From the NCBI GenBank assembly GCA_018374355.1, contig JAHAFI010000008.1:1-64000 (forward strand): DNA of 64,000 nucleotides. Reading direction: 5' to 3'. The notes under the pieces are model-generated. The model was not told where the DNA came from. It was given only the letters and a program-made list of their open reading frames with translations, and ran no database searches. Below are positions 24,172 through 33,623 of this stretch, piece after piece. Position numbers and translations under genes: made by a program. Position 1 is the stretch's first letter. Every line of letters begins with the position of its first letter. The stretch comes from Clostridiales bacterium. GTDB lineage: Bacteria; Bacillota; Clostridia; Lachnospirales; Lachnospiraceae.

Positions 24172-27100
24172 TTGGTTACAAGAAAAATTGCGAAAAACGG
24201 TATGCGGGGAAGAAAAAAGACCACCCTGCTGCTGGTTCTCGTTCTGGCATTTACATTTCTGTTTATCGTGGCGGCTATCCTTCTGGAAACCAGTATGTCG
24301 GAGACAAAAAAACGTCAGCGCCAGCAGCTATACGGAAACTGGCATGGGGCGTATATGGAGGCATCTCCTGAGATTCGGAAACAGCTTTCCGGTGAACAGT
24401 CGGTGTCCCGCATGGCAGAGACAAGAGTTCTCGGAGTGGATCAGGTGGCAGGAACTATTGGCACCATTACGCAGGAGTTCATGGATGTGGGTAATCTGAA
24501 ACTGACAGATGGAAGGCTTCCAAAGTCAGAGAATGAGATTCTGGTGGAGGCCAGCGCCGCAGACAGTCTGGGAATTTCCAATCCTGTAGGAGAAACCGTA
24601 AAGCTTTCTATTGTGAACCCGCTGGTATCCGAAAATATTGACGATTACCGGAAAATGCAGATGAACGGAGTTAGCGCCGGAGGCGGGATAGATGAGGAGG
24701 CTCAGCGAACCTTCTGGCGGAAGCTTTATGAGCGGGAACAGATTGGGAACCTTACGCTGACTCTGAACAGCCGTTTTTGCTGCATGGCAGCGCCGGAACA
24801 GATGAAAGATCCCGGTTATATCGAAGAAAACGGATTGCTTTTTGACCAGAATATTGAAGTGGAGGGAGAATACCGGATTGTCGGGGTAATCCAGTCCTAT
24901 TCTGCTTTCTGGGATGCGGGAACCTATTCCATGCCAAATGTATTCTTATCTGAGGCCGGCGGCAGCCAGATGGAGGAGGCGCTGCATAACACAAAACTGA
25001 TGGATCTGTCAGAAATGATATTTCCTTGGGATTTATTTATGGAATCGGATTCGCTGGGCGAGCATCTGACGGAAGAGCTGGAAAAGACGTACGCACCCGG
25101 AAATGAAAAGGAAGCGGACAGCCGCCGGGCGCTTCGAAGAAATCTGTTTGCTTATCCGGAGGGCGGGACAGGAAGTGAGAACACCGTCACATTTCTGGTG
25201 GTCATACTGATTTTTTCAGTGACTTTCTGTGCGGTTCTCCAGATTTTCCTGACACAGATCAAAAAGCGGACCAGAAAAATTGCCCTGTTAAAATCTATCG
25301 GCTGTACCAATGGGCAGGTGTTTTGGATGCTGATATGGGAAGGAGTCTATCTGCTCATCTACAGTATGCCCATTGGAGTGGCGGCGGGCTTTGGCATCGG
25401 CTGGGGAGCCGTAAAATTTTTGCATCATGGAATGGGAATGGAAGTTTCTTTTTATATGAAGCCGGGACTTTTGACGGCAGGAATTCTTCTAGGGTGTGCA
25501 GCGCTCTTTGCAGGAATGGCGGTTCCGGTGATCCGGGCGCTTCATGTGCCGCTGGTGGGAGCTATTTCCGTTGCCGGAAAGAAAAGACGGAAAAAGGGTG
25601 TCCGGGAACGGCTGGGAACAAAACGGACGGAAAAAAGACACAGGCTTACCTTTTTGGCAGTCAGCAGGTCTCACGAACGGCTGAATTGGAAAAACAGGAT
25701 TCTTACCGGAGTGATTACGGCGGTGACATCTATCCTGTTGTTTTCGGCGCTGTATCTGGGGTACCTGTCTTTTGGAACTTACAGGGAAACCGTGACAGAG
25801 GAAAAACGGCCGGATTATGTGCTGTATGCTCCTCATGGCTATCGGGATTTTGAGATCAAAAGGATTGCAGAGGAGATAGAAGCAGAGAAGGAGGGCAGCG
25901 CTGCGGAAAGCTATCAGCGTTTAAACAAGGTCTGTCTTTTGTATGATGGAATTGAGGAAAGTCCTTTGATTTCGGCATATAAAAAATATCTGCCCGAGGA
26001 GCAATATCCGGAGTTTATAGGTTCCGAGCCAACAGGAATAGAAGCCACCCGGGGCTGGGGGGATCTTAGCAAAATTCTGGGTGGGATCAGGACTACGGCG
26101 TACGGGCTGGATGTCTATGGAAGCCTGTATGAGAAAATCAGGGAGATGGTGACGGTAGGGCAGATTGATGAGAACTCATTTATTGCAGGGGACAGCGTGA
26201 TTCTGGCGGTTCCGCTCTATACGGAGGGGAAAAAAACAGCAGATGATTCCCGGAGCGTGCCGGAATCGGTGACGGATGATGAGATGTTCTCTTATGTACT
26301 GGAAGAACTGGGCGGTTATCAGCTTTCCTATGATGAGAAGGACAACAAAAAGATGCTTTGCGATACTTCTGTGGAACCGGGAGATGTGGTACAGATTTCG
26401 GTGAAAGAGGAGGAGTTTGAGCATAAAAGAGCTGTCAGATATTTTACGTGGGATATCCGGGTGGACGGAATTATCTACTATACACCGGGGGAGAAAACAT
26501 TTCCGCTGTTCTCCTCGGAGAATGGGTTTACAATTCTGGGCTCTACGGGATTTTTACATAAGATATCCATGACAACCAGATATAATCCGATGGAAGTATG
26601 GACACCGGAACAGTTTGAGTTCGTACTTACCCAGTGTCCTACAAAGTTCGGTGAAACTTACATCAACATCCATACCGACGATAAAGCCAATGCGGTGGAA
26701 AGCGCCACAAAGCTTATGAAATACGGGAAAAACTGGAACATGGAGTTTATCAATTATAATGAAGAAAACTGGAATCTGTACTACCGTGGACTGAACACAG
26801 CAATGATTCTGGCGGTATTCGCTGCCACTTCCCTGATGATCGCCATGATGATTTTAAGGAATATTCACATGTCCTCCTTCGAGCAGGAGAGAGGAAGGAT
26901 CGGCATTCTGCAGGCGCTGGGCGTAACAAACCGGGAATTTGCCCTCCGATATCTGACAAACGGAATTAAGACCGGAGTGATTTCGCTGGTAATTACCCAT
27001 ATACTGCTGGGGGCAGTGATTTTTATGACTGCGGGAAGTTTTTCCGGTCTTACGGGATATCCTTGGAAAGCTCATATTCTTTTGGGAATGGTGTATTTCG

Positions 27101-27177
27101 TACTGGTGACAGCGGTGGGCTGCGGCCCCATCCGGGAACTGAAAAAGTATGCGCCCAATGAAAATATCATGTCATAA
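24172..27177 (+). CDS. Large MacB/FtsX-type ABC permease
   Basis: About 1001 residues from TTG 24172, chosen for the strong GGAGGGGG site 5 nt upstream; frames reaching further upstream lack one. One membrane helix at the N-terminus (near residues 18-38) is followed by a ~290-residue extracytoplasmic domain, three helices (about 335-460) with the FtsX pattern RTRKIALLKSIGCTNGQVF, another helix near 515-535, a second ~340-residue outer domain, and three final helices with RGRIGILQALGVTNREFALRY. It is thus a double-FtsX permease. It pairs with the LolD-like ATPase encoded next and probably acts in peptide, lipoprotein or antibiotic handling at the envelope. Confidence 0.87.
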   Translation: MVTRKIAKNGMRGRKKTTLLLVLVLAFTFLFIVAAILLETSMSETKKRQRQQLYGNWHGAYMEASPEIRKQLSGEQSVSRMAETRVLGVDQVAGTIGTITQEFMDVGNLKLTDGRLPKSENEILVEASAADSLGISNPVGETVKLSIVNPLVSENIDDYRKMQMNGVSAGGGIDEEAQRTFWRKLYEREQIGNLTLTLNSRFCCMAAPEQMKDPGYIEENGLLFDQNIEVEGEYRIVGVIQSYSAFWDAGTYSMPNVFLSEAGGSQMEEALHNTKLMDLSEMIFPWDLFMESDSLGEHLTEELEKTYAPGNEKEADSRRALRRNLFAYPEGGTGSENTVTFLVVILIFSVTFCAVLQIFLTQIKKRTRKIALLKSIGCTNGQVFWMLIWEGVYLLIYSMPIGVAAGFGIGWGAVKFLHHGMGMEVSFYMKPGLLTAGILLGCAALFAGMAVPVIRALHVPLVGAISVAGKKRRKKGVRERLGTKRTEKRHRLTFLAVSRSHERLNWKNRILTGVITAVTSILLFSALYLGYLSFGTYRETVTEEKRPDYVLYAPHGYRDFEIKRIAEEIEAEKEGSAAESYQRLNKVCLLYDGIEESPLISAYKKYLPEEQYPEFIGSEPTGIEATRGWGDLSKILGGIRTTAYGLDVYGSLYEKIREMVTVGQIDENSFIAGDSVILAVPLYTEGKKTADDSRSVPESVTDDEMFSYVLEELGGYQLSYDEKDNKKMLCDTSVEPGDVVQISVKEEEFEHKRAVRYFTWDIRVDGIIYYTPGEKTFPLFSSENGFTILGSTGFLHKISMTTRYNPMEVWTPEQFEFVLTQCPTKFGETYINIHTDDKANAVESATKLMKYGKNWNMEFINYNEENWNLYYRGLNTAMILAVFAATSLMIAMMILRNIHMSSFEQERGRIGILQALGVTNREFALRYLTNGIKTGVISLVITHILLGAVIFMTAGSFSGLTGYPWKAHILLGMVYFVLVTAVGCGPIRELKKYAPNENIMS

Positions 27178-27301
27178 GCAGAAAAGCACCGTAACTGTTC
27201 CGAAGCCTGTCCTTATGGCAGAATGGACTTATGGAAAATGGACTTACAGGAATGATGCGGAAGCGGTATGGAACCGAATAACAGGAAGGAAGCGGATAAG
27301 T

Positions 27302-27976
27302 ATGGAAGCGGTATTAAAAGTAGAAAAGCTGGAAAAAACGTATGGAACCGGTACGTTAAGCGTTCATGCCCTCAAAGGTATTGATCTGGAAATCGAAAAA
27401 GGTGTGTTCTATGCGATCATCGGAAAAAGCGGTTCGGGAAAATCAACCCTGCTGCATCTTCTGGGCGGGCTGGATAAGCCCACCGGAGGAGAAATCTATC
27501 TGGAGGGAAAAAAGGTTTCAGACCTGAAAGAAAGGGAACTGGCGCTTCTTAGAAGACGGAGGATCGGCTTTGTATTTCAATCCTACAATCTTTTGGAGGA
27601 ACATACGGTGCTGGAAAATATTCTCCTTCCCGTGGATCTGGACGGGCAAAAACCGGATATGGAGTATATAGATCAGGTAATCGATTCGCTGGAGATTCGT
27701 GACAAGCTGGCGTATTACCCGGATGAGCTTTCCGGCGGACAGCGTCAGAGGGTGGCAATTGCCCGGGCGCTGGCCCCAAAGCCGGCGCTGATTCTGGCAG
27801 ACGAGCCCACGGGAAATTTGGATGATAAGACTACAGAAGAGGTCATGGTTCTTTTGAAAAAATCAGCCCGGACCTTTGGACAGACGATTGTTCTGATTAC
27901 CCATGATATGGATATTGCAGAACAGGCGGATGTGATTATTACCATATCCGATGGAAAAATTGTATCGATGGTGTGA
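27302..27976 (+). CDS. LolD/MacB-type ABC transporter ATPase
   Basis: 224 residues with Walker A GKSGSGKS, signature LSGGQRQR, Walker B LILADEPTGNLDD and H-loop ITHD. The family is the ATPase of mechanotransmission (MacB/FtsE/BceA-like) transporters, fitting the upstream FtsX permease. ATG 27302 follows AGGAAG; the region 27178-27301 is open in frame but unrelated to the family. The end overlaps no gene; the EutH-like gene starts 8 bp later. Confidence 0.9.
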   Translation: MEAVLKVEKLEKTYGTGTLSVHALKGIDLEIEKGVFYAIIGKSGSGKSTLLHLLGGLDKPTGGEIYLEGKKVSDLKERELALLRRRRIGFVFQSYNLLEEHTVLENILLPVDLDGQKPDMEYIDQVIDSLEIRDKLAYYPDELSGGQRQRVAIARALAPKPALILADEPTGNLDDKTTEEVMVLLKKSARTFGQTIVLITHDMDIAEQADVIITISDGKIVSMV

Positions 27977-27983
27977 GAAAAAA

Positions 27984-29087
27984 ATGATGGAAAAGATAAT
28001 CATGTATATTATGGCGGCGGGAGTGGTTCTCGGCGCAGTGGACCGGATATTCGGAAATAAAAGAGGTTATGGAAAGCGGATGGAGGACGGCTTCCTGTTT
28101 ATGGGGCCAACAGCCCTTTCCATGGCGGGTATGATGTGTATCATTCCCGTTTTTTCAGAGGCAGCAGCAGGATTTTTGAAACCGCTGTATAAGCTTACCG
28201 GAATTGACCCGGCAATGTTCGGGGGAATTCTGGCTATTGACATGGGCGGCTATCAGCTTGCAACGGATCTGGCGGCAGATCCGGTGGTGGGAGCGTATGC
28301 TGGCATTATTGTGGCGGCAACCTTCGGATGTACTTTTCTCTTTACCATTCCCGTGGGAATGCGGGTGATGGAGAAGGAGGATTTTTCTTTCTTCTTTAAA
28401 GGAATTTCCACAGGGCTTGCGGCGCTGCCGGCGGGACTTTTGGCAGGAGGACTGATGTGCGGACTTTCTCCCCTGCAGGTGCTTCACCAGAATGCCGCCA
28501 TTTTACTGTTGGCAGGTCTGCTTTTGGTGGGACTGAAATGGAGGCCGGAGCAGTTGATCAGAGGACTGGGGATTTTTGCATCAGCCATGCAGGTGGTCAT
28601 CACGCTGGGACTGATGCTGGGGGCAGTCCGGTATATGACAGGAATTTCCCTGCTTCCGGGGCTGTATCCGGTGGAGGAAGCATTGGAAGTGGTTGCTTCC
28701 ATCGGCATTGTGATGCTGGGAAGCCTTCCCGCGGCAGAATTTCTTCAGAGAGCGCTGAAAAAACCATTTGGCTGGCTGGGAGGAAAGATTGGATTAAATG
28801 AGGTAAGTATTGCGGGCCTGTTTGTGGGAACAGTCAGTGTCCTGCCCCAGCTTACTATGGTTAAGGATATGGATAGACTGGGAAAAATCGTCAATGTGGC
28901 GTACATTGTCAGTGCAGCTTCTATGTTTGCGGCGCATATCGGGTTTACACTAAAGACTCAGCCGGATCTTTTGGAGGCTCTGATCGCGGCAAAAATGACA
29001 GGAGGAGCGGCGGCTGTGATTCTGGCAATCATCCTGTTTCGAAGAAAAGAAGGAAAAGAGAAGACAGAGGAGGCTTGTAAGGCATGA
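27984..29087 (+). CDS. EutH-like ethanolamine-family permease
   Basis: A 367-residue, very hydrophobic protein with about ten membrane helices. It matches the EutH family through GAVDRIFGNKRGYGKRMEDGF near the N-terminus, FGGILAIDMGGYQLA and GLNEVSIAGLFVG. EutH imports ethanolamine, yet no other eut gene is present in this window. Its last four bases overlap the start of pcp (ATGA), so the two proteins are made together. The true substrate may therefore be linked to pyroglutamyl peptides or 5-oxoproline; this is inference from context. Confidence 0.8.
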   Translation: MMEKIIMYIMAAGVVLGAVDRIFGNKRGYGKRMEDGFLFMGPTALSMAGMMCIIPVFSEAAAGFLKPLYKLTGIDPAMFGGILAIDMGGYQLATDLAADPVVGAYAGIIVAATFGCTFLFTIPVGMRVMEKEDFSFFFKGISTGLAALPAGLLAGGLMCGLSPLQVLHQNAAILLLAGLLLVGLKWRPEQLIRGLGIFASAMQVVITLGLMLGAVRYMTGISLLPGLYPVEEALEVVASIGIVMLGSLPAAEFLQRALKKPFGWLGGKIGLNEVSIAGLFVGTVSVLPQLTMVKDMDRLGKIVNVAYIVSAASMFAAHIGFTLKTQPDLLEALIAAKMTGGAAAVILAIILFRRKEGKEKTEEACKA

Positions 29088-29692
29088 AGGTATTGGTGAC
29101 AGGATTTGACCCCTTTGGCGGGGAAGCAGTGAACCCGGCGTATGAGGCGGTAAAACTTCTCCCGGACAGGATTGAAGGGGCAGAAATTATCCGGCAGGAG
29201 ATCCCAACAGTATTTTTTGAAAGTGAAAAGGTGATTACGGAGGCCATCCGAAAGCATAGGCCGGATGTGGTGATCTGCGTGGGACAGGCCGGGGGACGCT
29301 CCTGCGTGACTCTGGAGCAGACTGCCGTCAATCTGGCGGAGGCCGGAATCCCGGATAATCAGGGAAATAAGCCTATGGGCGAAAAGCTGAAGGAGGATGG
29401 AGAAACCGCTTATTTTACGTCCCTTCCTGTTCATGCTGCGGTGGAACGGGTGCGCAAAGCAGGACTTCCCTGTCATATTTCCTATACGGCAGGGACGTAT
29501 GTGTGTAATGCGCTGATGTACCATGTGCTGTATCTTTCTAAAAAGGAATATCCGGACATGCGGGCAGGATTTGTCCATGTGCCTTTTATCTGTGAGCAGG
29601 TAGTGGAAAAGCCAAACGGTACGCCCAGCATGGCGCTGACGGATATTGTCCGGTCCCTGCAGGCGGTTATCGAGGCTTCGGTGCTGGTGTAG
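29084..29692 (+). CDS. pcp: Pyroglutamyl peptidase (pyrrolidone-carboxylate peptidase)
   Basis: A 202-residue C15 cysteine peptidase. The catalytic residues are visible: Glu78 in TLEQTAVN, Cys141 in AGTYVCN and His165 in FVHVPF. The N-terminal VTGFDPFGG is the family signature. It removes N-terminal pyroglutamate from peptides in the cytosol. The start overlaps the stop of the EutH-like permease gene by four bases. A terminator-like structure follows at 29705. Confidence 0.95.
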   Translation: MKVLVTGFDPFGGEAVNPAYEAVKLLPDRIEGAEIIRQEIPTVFFESEKVITEAIRKHRPDVVICVGQAGGRSCVTLEQTAVNLAEAGIPDNQGNKPMGEKLKEDGETAYFTSLPVHAAVERVRKAGLPCHISYTAGTYVCNALMYHVLYLSKKEYPDMRAGFVHVPFICEQVVEKPNGTPSMALTDIVRSLQAVIEASVLV

Positions 29693-29704
29693 GAGTATAC
29701 AGGT

Positions 29705-29757
29705 TCCCCTTAGACGGAGGAGGTGAATAACCAAAACCGTTGAAGGGGATTTTTTAT
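29705..29757 (+). terminator. Terminator-like hairpin after pcp
   Basis: CCCCTT and ACGG pair with CCGT and AAGGGG around an asymmetric interior, followed by ATTTTTT. It probably ends the ABC-eutH-pcp transcript. Confidence 0.65.
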
Positions 29758-29803
29758 CTGCCCGGAGAGGCACGGCATACATTTGATTCCATGGAGAAAT
29801 ATC

Positions 29804-29844
29804 CCCCCATGGGGGTTGTTGGCCCGAAAAGTCTTTGTTATACT
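29804..29844 (+). promoter_or_regulatory. Promoter and palindromic operator of the FecBCD-FmdE operon
   Basis: TTGTTG (29816-29821), 17-bp spacer and TATACT (29839-29844). The 12-bp perfect palindrome CCCCCATGGGGG (29804-29815) directly abuts the -35, an arrangement expected for a metal- or cofactor-responsive regulator. Confidence 0.6.
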
Positions 29845-29889
29845 GGGAACAGTGGTAAAAGTAGAAATTTGGAAGGAAAAAGATTGAAA

Positions 29890-31065
29890 ATGAGAAAATT
29901 ATCAAAAAACCTGCTGGTACTTGCAGTAATCTCCATGGCGGCATTTTCCATGGGCTGCGGCGGAAAAAATGAGGACGGCTCTGCAGCAAAAAAAGAGAAT
30001 CAAGAAGCTTCAGAAATGGAAAAAGAAAATCAGGAAGCGTCCTCAGAAAAAACGGAAAATGAAGGAAACCAGACGAGAATCATTACCGACGGCGCAGGCC
30101 GTCAGGTGGAGATTCCGGAAACGGTGGAGAGCATCATTTGTCTGAATGTCAGTACGCTGCGCTACACCTGCTATATGGGGGCTCAGGATCTGGTAGCCGG
30201 TGTGGAAGATTATGAACAGGAAAAATCGCTTTCCCGGCCTTACAGCTATTTAAACAGCGATTCCTTTGCCAAGCTTCCGGTGATCGGAACCAACGGAGAG
30301 TATTATGCGGAGGAAATCATCTCTGTTTCTCCCGATGTGATCATGATTTCCATGTATGGAGAAAAGGATGCAGAGAAGCTGCAGTCCACTACAGGTATTC
30401 CGGTAGTAGTGGTTCCGGGCAGTGACAGCATGATGGATGAGGGCGCGTATGAAACTTTCCGCATTATGGGAGAGGTATATGGAAAAGAAGAGCGGGCTGA
30501 AGAATTGACGGATTTTATGAATGAAGTCAAAGGGGATTTGGAAAACCGTACCAAGGATGTTTCGGAAGAGGAGAAACCCACGGTCTATGTGGGAGGTTTG
30601 AGCTTCAAGGGTGCCCACGGATTTGAAGGAACTGAGGCGGGCTATGGTCCTCTGGCGGCGATTCAGGCAAAAAATCTGGCCGATGAGACGGGACAGCAGG
30701 GAGCCTTCGACATCGATAAGGAGCAGGTTCTGGAATGGAACCCGGATGTGATTTTTGTAGATTATGACGGTCTTGGGCTGATCAACGAAGATTACGCCGC
30801 AAATCCGGAATACTATCAGCAGTTAAAAGCCGTACAGGAGGGACAGGTGTACTCCCAGATATCCTTCCGTTCCTTTGCCTCCAATCTGGAGACAGCTCTT
30901 GCAGATACCTATTATGCGGCCTCCATTCTATATCCGGAGGAGTTTCAGGATGTAGACCCGGTACAAAAGGCGGGAGAAATCTATGAAACCCTGCTGGGAG
31001 AAAATATTTATGATGATTTAAAGGAGAATGGCTATGAGTTTGGACCAATCCGGATTGGAGAGTAA
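29890..31065 (+). CDS. Lipoprotein substrate-binding protein of a FecBCD-type importer
   Basis: 391 residues with a lipoprotein signal (MRKLSKNLLVLAVISMA, lipobox FSMGC, Cys about 23), then a Glu/Lys/Asn-rich tether containing a repeated KENQEAS motif, and a periplasmic-binding-protein-type domain: ITDGAGRQVEIPETVESIICL, VSPDVIMIS and WNPDVIFVDYDG. The family binds siderophores, haem, corrinoids or oxo-metal complexes outside the membrane. ATG 29890 is preferred by the signal peptide; TTG six bases upstream is possible. The permease gene starts inside its last codons. Confidence 0.9.
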   Translation: MRKLSKNLLVLAVISMAAFSMGCGGKNEDGSAAKKENQEASEMEKENQEASSEKTENEGNQTRIITDGAGRQVEIPETVESIICLNVSTLRYTCYMGAQDLVAGVEDYEQEKSLSRPYSYLNSDSFAKLPVIGTNGEYYAEEIISVSPDVIMISMYGEKDAEKLQSTTGIPVVVVPGSDSMMDEGAYETFRIMGEVYGKEERAEELTDFMNEVKGDLENRTKDVSEEEKPTVYVGGLSFKGAHGFEGTEAGYGPLAAIQAKNLADETGQQGAFDIDKEQVLEWNPDVIFVDYDGLGLINEDYAANPEYYQQLKAVQEGQVYSQISFRSFASNLETALADTYYAASILYPEEFQDVDPVQKAGEIYETLLGENIYDDLKENGYEFGPIRIGE

Positions 31066-32098
31066 AGGCATAGATCCGGCGTATCACAGAAACAGGCTCC
31101 GCAGTATGGTCTGTCTGATCGTACTGGGTTTCATCCTGCTTCTGGCTGTGCTTTTGTCGTTGTGGGCAGGTTCCTATGACACGCCCATAGGAGAACTGGT
31201 CCTTGGGATTTTCAACCGGTCCGCAGATGAGAAAATCAATGTGGTGGTGCGGAATGTACGCCTTCCCCGAATCTGTACTGCCGCTGTGGCAGGGGCAGGT
31301 CTGGGAGTAACCGGATGTATTTTACAGGCCGTTTTAAGCAATCCGCTGGCTTCTTCCTCTACGCTGGGAGTTTCTCAGGGGGCAGGCTTCGGAGCAGCTT
31401 TTGCAATCATAGCGCTGGGAGCGGGGGCATCGGGAAAAGGCGGATTTCTGGTTTCCCTCTGTGCGTTTGCAGGAAGCATGGCGGTGGCCGTGGTGATATT
31501 TGGTCTTTCGAAGTTCCGTCAGGTTTCTCCCGAGTCCATTGTACTTGCGGGAGTGGCGATCAGCTCCATGTTTACCGGGGCAACCACCCTGCTTCAGTAT
31601 TTTGCAGATGATGTAGAGCTGGCAGCGCTGGTATTCTGGACCTTTGGCGATCTGGGAACCTCCTCTTGGAACGAGATTCGTTTTATGGCAGTGGTAGTTT
31701 TACTGGTGTGCGTCTATTTCCTGTTCCACCGCTGGGATTTCAACGCCCTTTTAAGCGGAACGGAAACCGCCACCAGTCTTGGAATCAATGTCAGAAGATT
31801 GACCATGATCAATATGATCTTATGCTGTTTTACCTCCTCCACCATCGTTTCCAGTGTGGGGCTCATCAACTTTATCGGTCTGGTAGCTCCCCACATCGTG
31901 CGGCGGGTGGTCGGAAATAATCACGTATATCTGATCCCCGGATCGATTCTTGCAGGGGCTTCCCTTTTACTTCTGGGAGATTTATTTGCAAGGACGGTAA
32001 TCAGCCCGGTGATCCTGCCCATCGGGGCAATCACCTCTTTCCTTGGGGCACCGCTGTTTTTATATCTGCTGTTCAAAGGGAGGAAAAAAACATGCTGA
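31034..32098 (+). CDS. FecCD-family permease
   Basis: A 354-residue membrane protein with about ten helices. FecCD/BtuC hallmarks are RLPRICTAAVAGAGLGVTGC, NPLASSSTLGVSQGAGFGA, GLINFIGLVAPHIVRRVVG and ILPIGAITSFLGAPLFLYLL. It forms the membrane channel of the importer. ATG 31034 is chosen because AAAGGAG lies 7 nt upstream; it overlaps the binding-protein gene by 32 bp. Confidence 0.92.
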   Translation: MSLDQSGLESKGIDPAYHRNRLRSMVCLIVLGFILLLAVLLSLWAGSYDTPIGELVLGIFNRSADEKINVVVRNVRLPRICTAAVAGAGLGVTGCILQAVLSNPLASSSTLGVSQGAGFGAAFAIIALGAGASGKGGFLVSLCAFAGSMAVAVVIFGLSKFRQVSPESIVLAGVAISSMFTGATTLLQYFADDVELAALVFWTFGDLGTSSWNEIRFMAVVVLLVCVYFLFHRWDFNALLSGTETATSLGINVRRLTMINMILCCFTSSTIVSSVGLINFIGLVAPHIVRRVVGNNHVYLIPGSILAGASLLLLGDLFARTVISPVILPIGAITSFLGAPLFLYLLFKGRKKTC

Positions 32099-32844
32099 AA
32101 ATAAAGGATTTGCGTTTTCACTATCAGGGCGGCCCCCGGGTATTAAATGGAGTGAATTTTTCTCTGGAGGACGGGCAGTTTCTGGCCGTGCTGGGAAATA
32201 ACGGTGCGGGAAAGAGCACCATGCTGAAATGCTTCAATAAAATCATTTCCCCGGACGGAGGAAGCGTCCATATGGATGGTGAGGAGCTTTTGGAGATGTC
32301 CCACCGGGAAATTGCCAAAAGGATTGCCTTTGTGGCTCAAACCGTTCCCAGTATGCAGATGACCGTCCATGATATGGTGATGCTTGGCAGACGGCCCTAC
32401 ATGAGCTGGGGATTTACGGAAAATGACCACCGGATTGTCCATGAAGCCATGGAAACGCTGGGGCTTGATGATATGAGGGGACGTTTTCTAAACGAACTCA
32501 GCGGAGGGGAGCGGCAGAAGGTGATGCTGGCGAGGGCGCTGGCCCAGCAGCCGAAGCTTCTTCTTCTGGATGAACCTACCAGCAGTCTTGATTTGCAGAA
32601 CCAGTATCAGGTACTGCAGATTGTCAGAGATATCTGCCATGATACGGGGATTACCGCTATTGTGGTGATTCACGATTTGAATCTGGCCCTTCGTTTCTGC
32701 GACCGGTTTCTGCTGATGCAGGGCGGTGAGGTTTACCGCTACGGAGGTGTGGAGGTGCTGGACCGGAAAGCAATCTGGGAGGTGTACGGCGTACACGGGG
32801 AAGTCATACAGGTGAAGGACCGGAAAATGATCATGGTTGACTAA
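32092..32844 (+). CDS. FecE-type ABC importer ATPase
   Basis: 250 residues with Walker A GNNGAGKST, LSGGERQK signature, Walker B LLLLDEPTSSLD and H-loop VIHD. The length and C-terminal layout match FecE/BtuD ATPases. It overlaps the permease gene by 7 bp and so belongs to the same operon. Confidence 0.92.
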   Translation: MLKIKDLRFHYQGGPRVLNGVNFSLEDGQFLAVLGNNGAGKSTMLKCFNKIISPDGGSVHMDGEELLEMSHREIAKRIAFVAQTVPSMQMTVHDMVMLGRRPYMSWGFTENDHRIVHEAMETLGLDDMRGRFLNELSGGERQKVMLARALAQQPKLLLLDEPTSSLDLQNQYQVLQIVRDICHDTGITAIVVIHDLNLALRFCDRFLLMQGGEVYRYGGVEVLDRKAIWEVYGVHGEVIQVKDRKMIMVD

Positions 32845-32872
32845 AGGAAGCATCTGAGAGGAGAAATCGGGA

Positions 32873-33418
32873 ATGAATGAAGAAAAATTGTGGAAAAAAT
32901 GTGTGGAGTTTCACGGACATGAATGCGGCGGGCTGACCATCGGATTTAAGGCAGCGCTTTTGGCTGCGAAGCTTTTGGAACTGTCGGAAAGCGACGGCTG
33001 TATATCGAAGGATGAGCAGGTGGTGTGCATTGCGGAAAATGATGCCTGCGGAATCGACGCCATACAGGTGATTTTAGGATGCAGTGTGGGAAAGGGCAAC
33101 CTGCTGTTCCATATGCGGGGAAAGAGTGCGTATTCCTTTTATAACAGAAGTACCGGGAAATCCCTTCGTCTGGTTCTGCGTCCGGCTGCCCGGGAGATGA
33201 CACGGCAGGAATCCTTTGCCTATTACCAGAGCTGTGCACCGGAGGAAATGTTCGAGGTAAAGGAGACACCTTGGAAGGTTCCGGAAAAAGCAAGGATTTT
33301 CCGGTCCCTGCGCTGCGACTGCTGCGGAGAGACAGCCTCTGAAAATATGATGCGTCTGGAGGGAGACAGGATTCTTTGTCTGGACTGCTATGAAAGCTAT
33401 AATCGATTTGATGTCTGA
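32873..33418 (+). CDS. FmdE-domain protein with C-terminal zinc ribbon
   Basis: 181 residues: an FmdE domain (1-135) with the HGHECGG motif (14-20) and NDACGIDAIQ near 61-70, followed by RCDCCGE and CLDCY, a four-cysteine zinc ribbon (about 147-174). FmdE-domain proteins were named from formylmethanofuran dehydrogenase but occur widely in bacteria next to metal or cofactor importers. The likely job is handling the imported metal or cofactor (molybdenum/tungsten or iron are candidates). AGAGGAGAAATCGGGA precedes ATG 32873; it ends the FecBCD operon. Confidence 0.85.
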   Translation: MNEEKLWKKCVEFHGHECGGLTIGFKAALLAAKLLELSESDGCISKDEQVVCIAENDACGIDAIQVILGCSVGKGNLLFHMRGKSAYSFYNRSTGKSLRLVLRPAAREMTRQESFAYYQSCAPEEMFEVKETPWKVPEKARIFRSLRCDCCGETASENMMRLEGDRILCLDCYESYNRFDV

Positions 33419-33453
33419 AGAGGCTGTGTATTTAAAATTACATAAAATGTATC

Positions 33454-33503
33454 AAACCCGGATTTGGAGAGAAAATATTCTGAGAATCCGGGTTTAATTT
33501 TTT
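33454..33503 (+). terminator. Terminator of the FecBCD-FmdE operon
   Basis: A perfect 11-bp stem, AAACCCGGATT (33454-33464) with AATCCGGGTTT (33485-33495), then a T-run. Confidence 0.92.
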
Positions 33504-33514
33504 ATATTTTGTTC

Positions 33515-33544
33515 TTGCCAAAACAGGATAGTATATGGTATTCT
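33515..33544 (+). promoter_or_regulatory. Probable promoter of the Rnf-like operon
   Basis: TTGCCA (33515-33520), 18-bp spacer, TATTCT (33539-33544), about 80 bp before rnfC. Confidence 0.5.
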
Positions 33545-33623
33545 ATACAAGTATGTCAAATATTTAACAAACTATAAGGCGATGGAAGATTCCGTTGCCA
33601 TAAACAAATGGAGGAAAACAGGC

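Noticed and set aside
29693..29889. Cobalamin or other known riboswitch before the FecBCD operon
   Set aside because: I could not recognise any conserved riboswitch core; the region is explained by a pcp terminator, a palindrome and a promoter.
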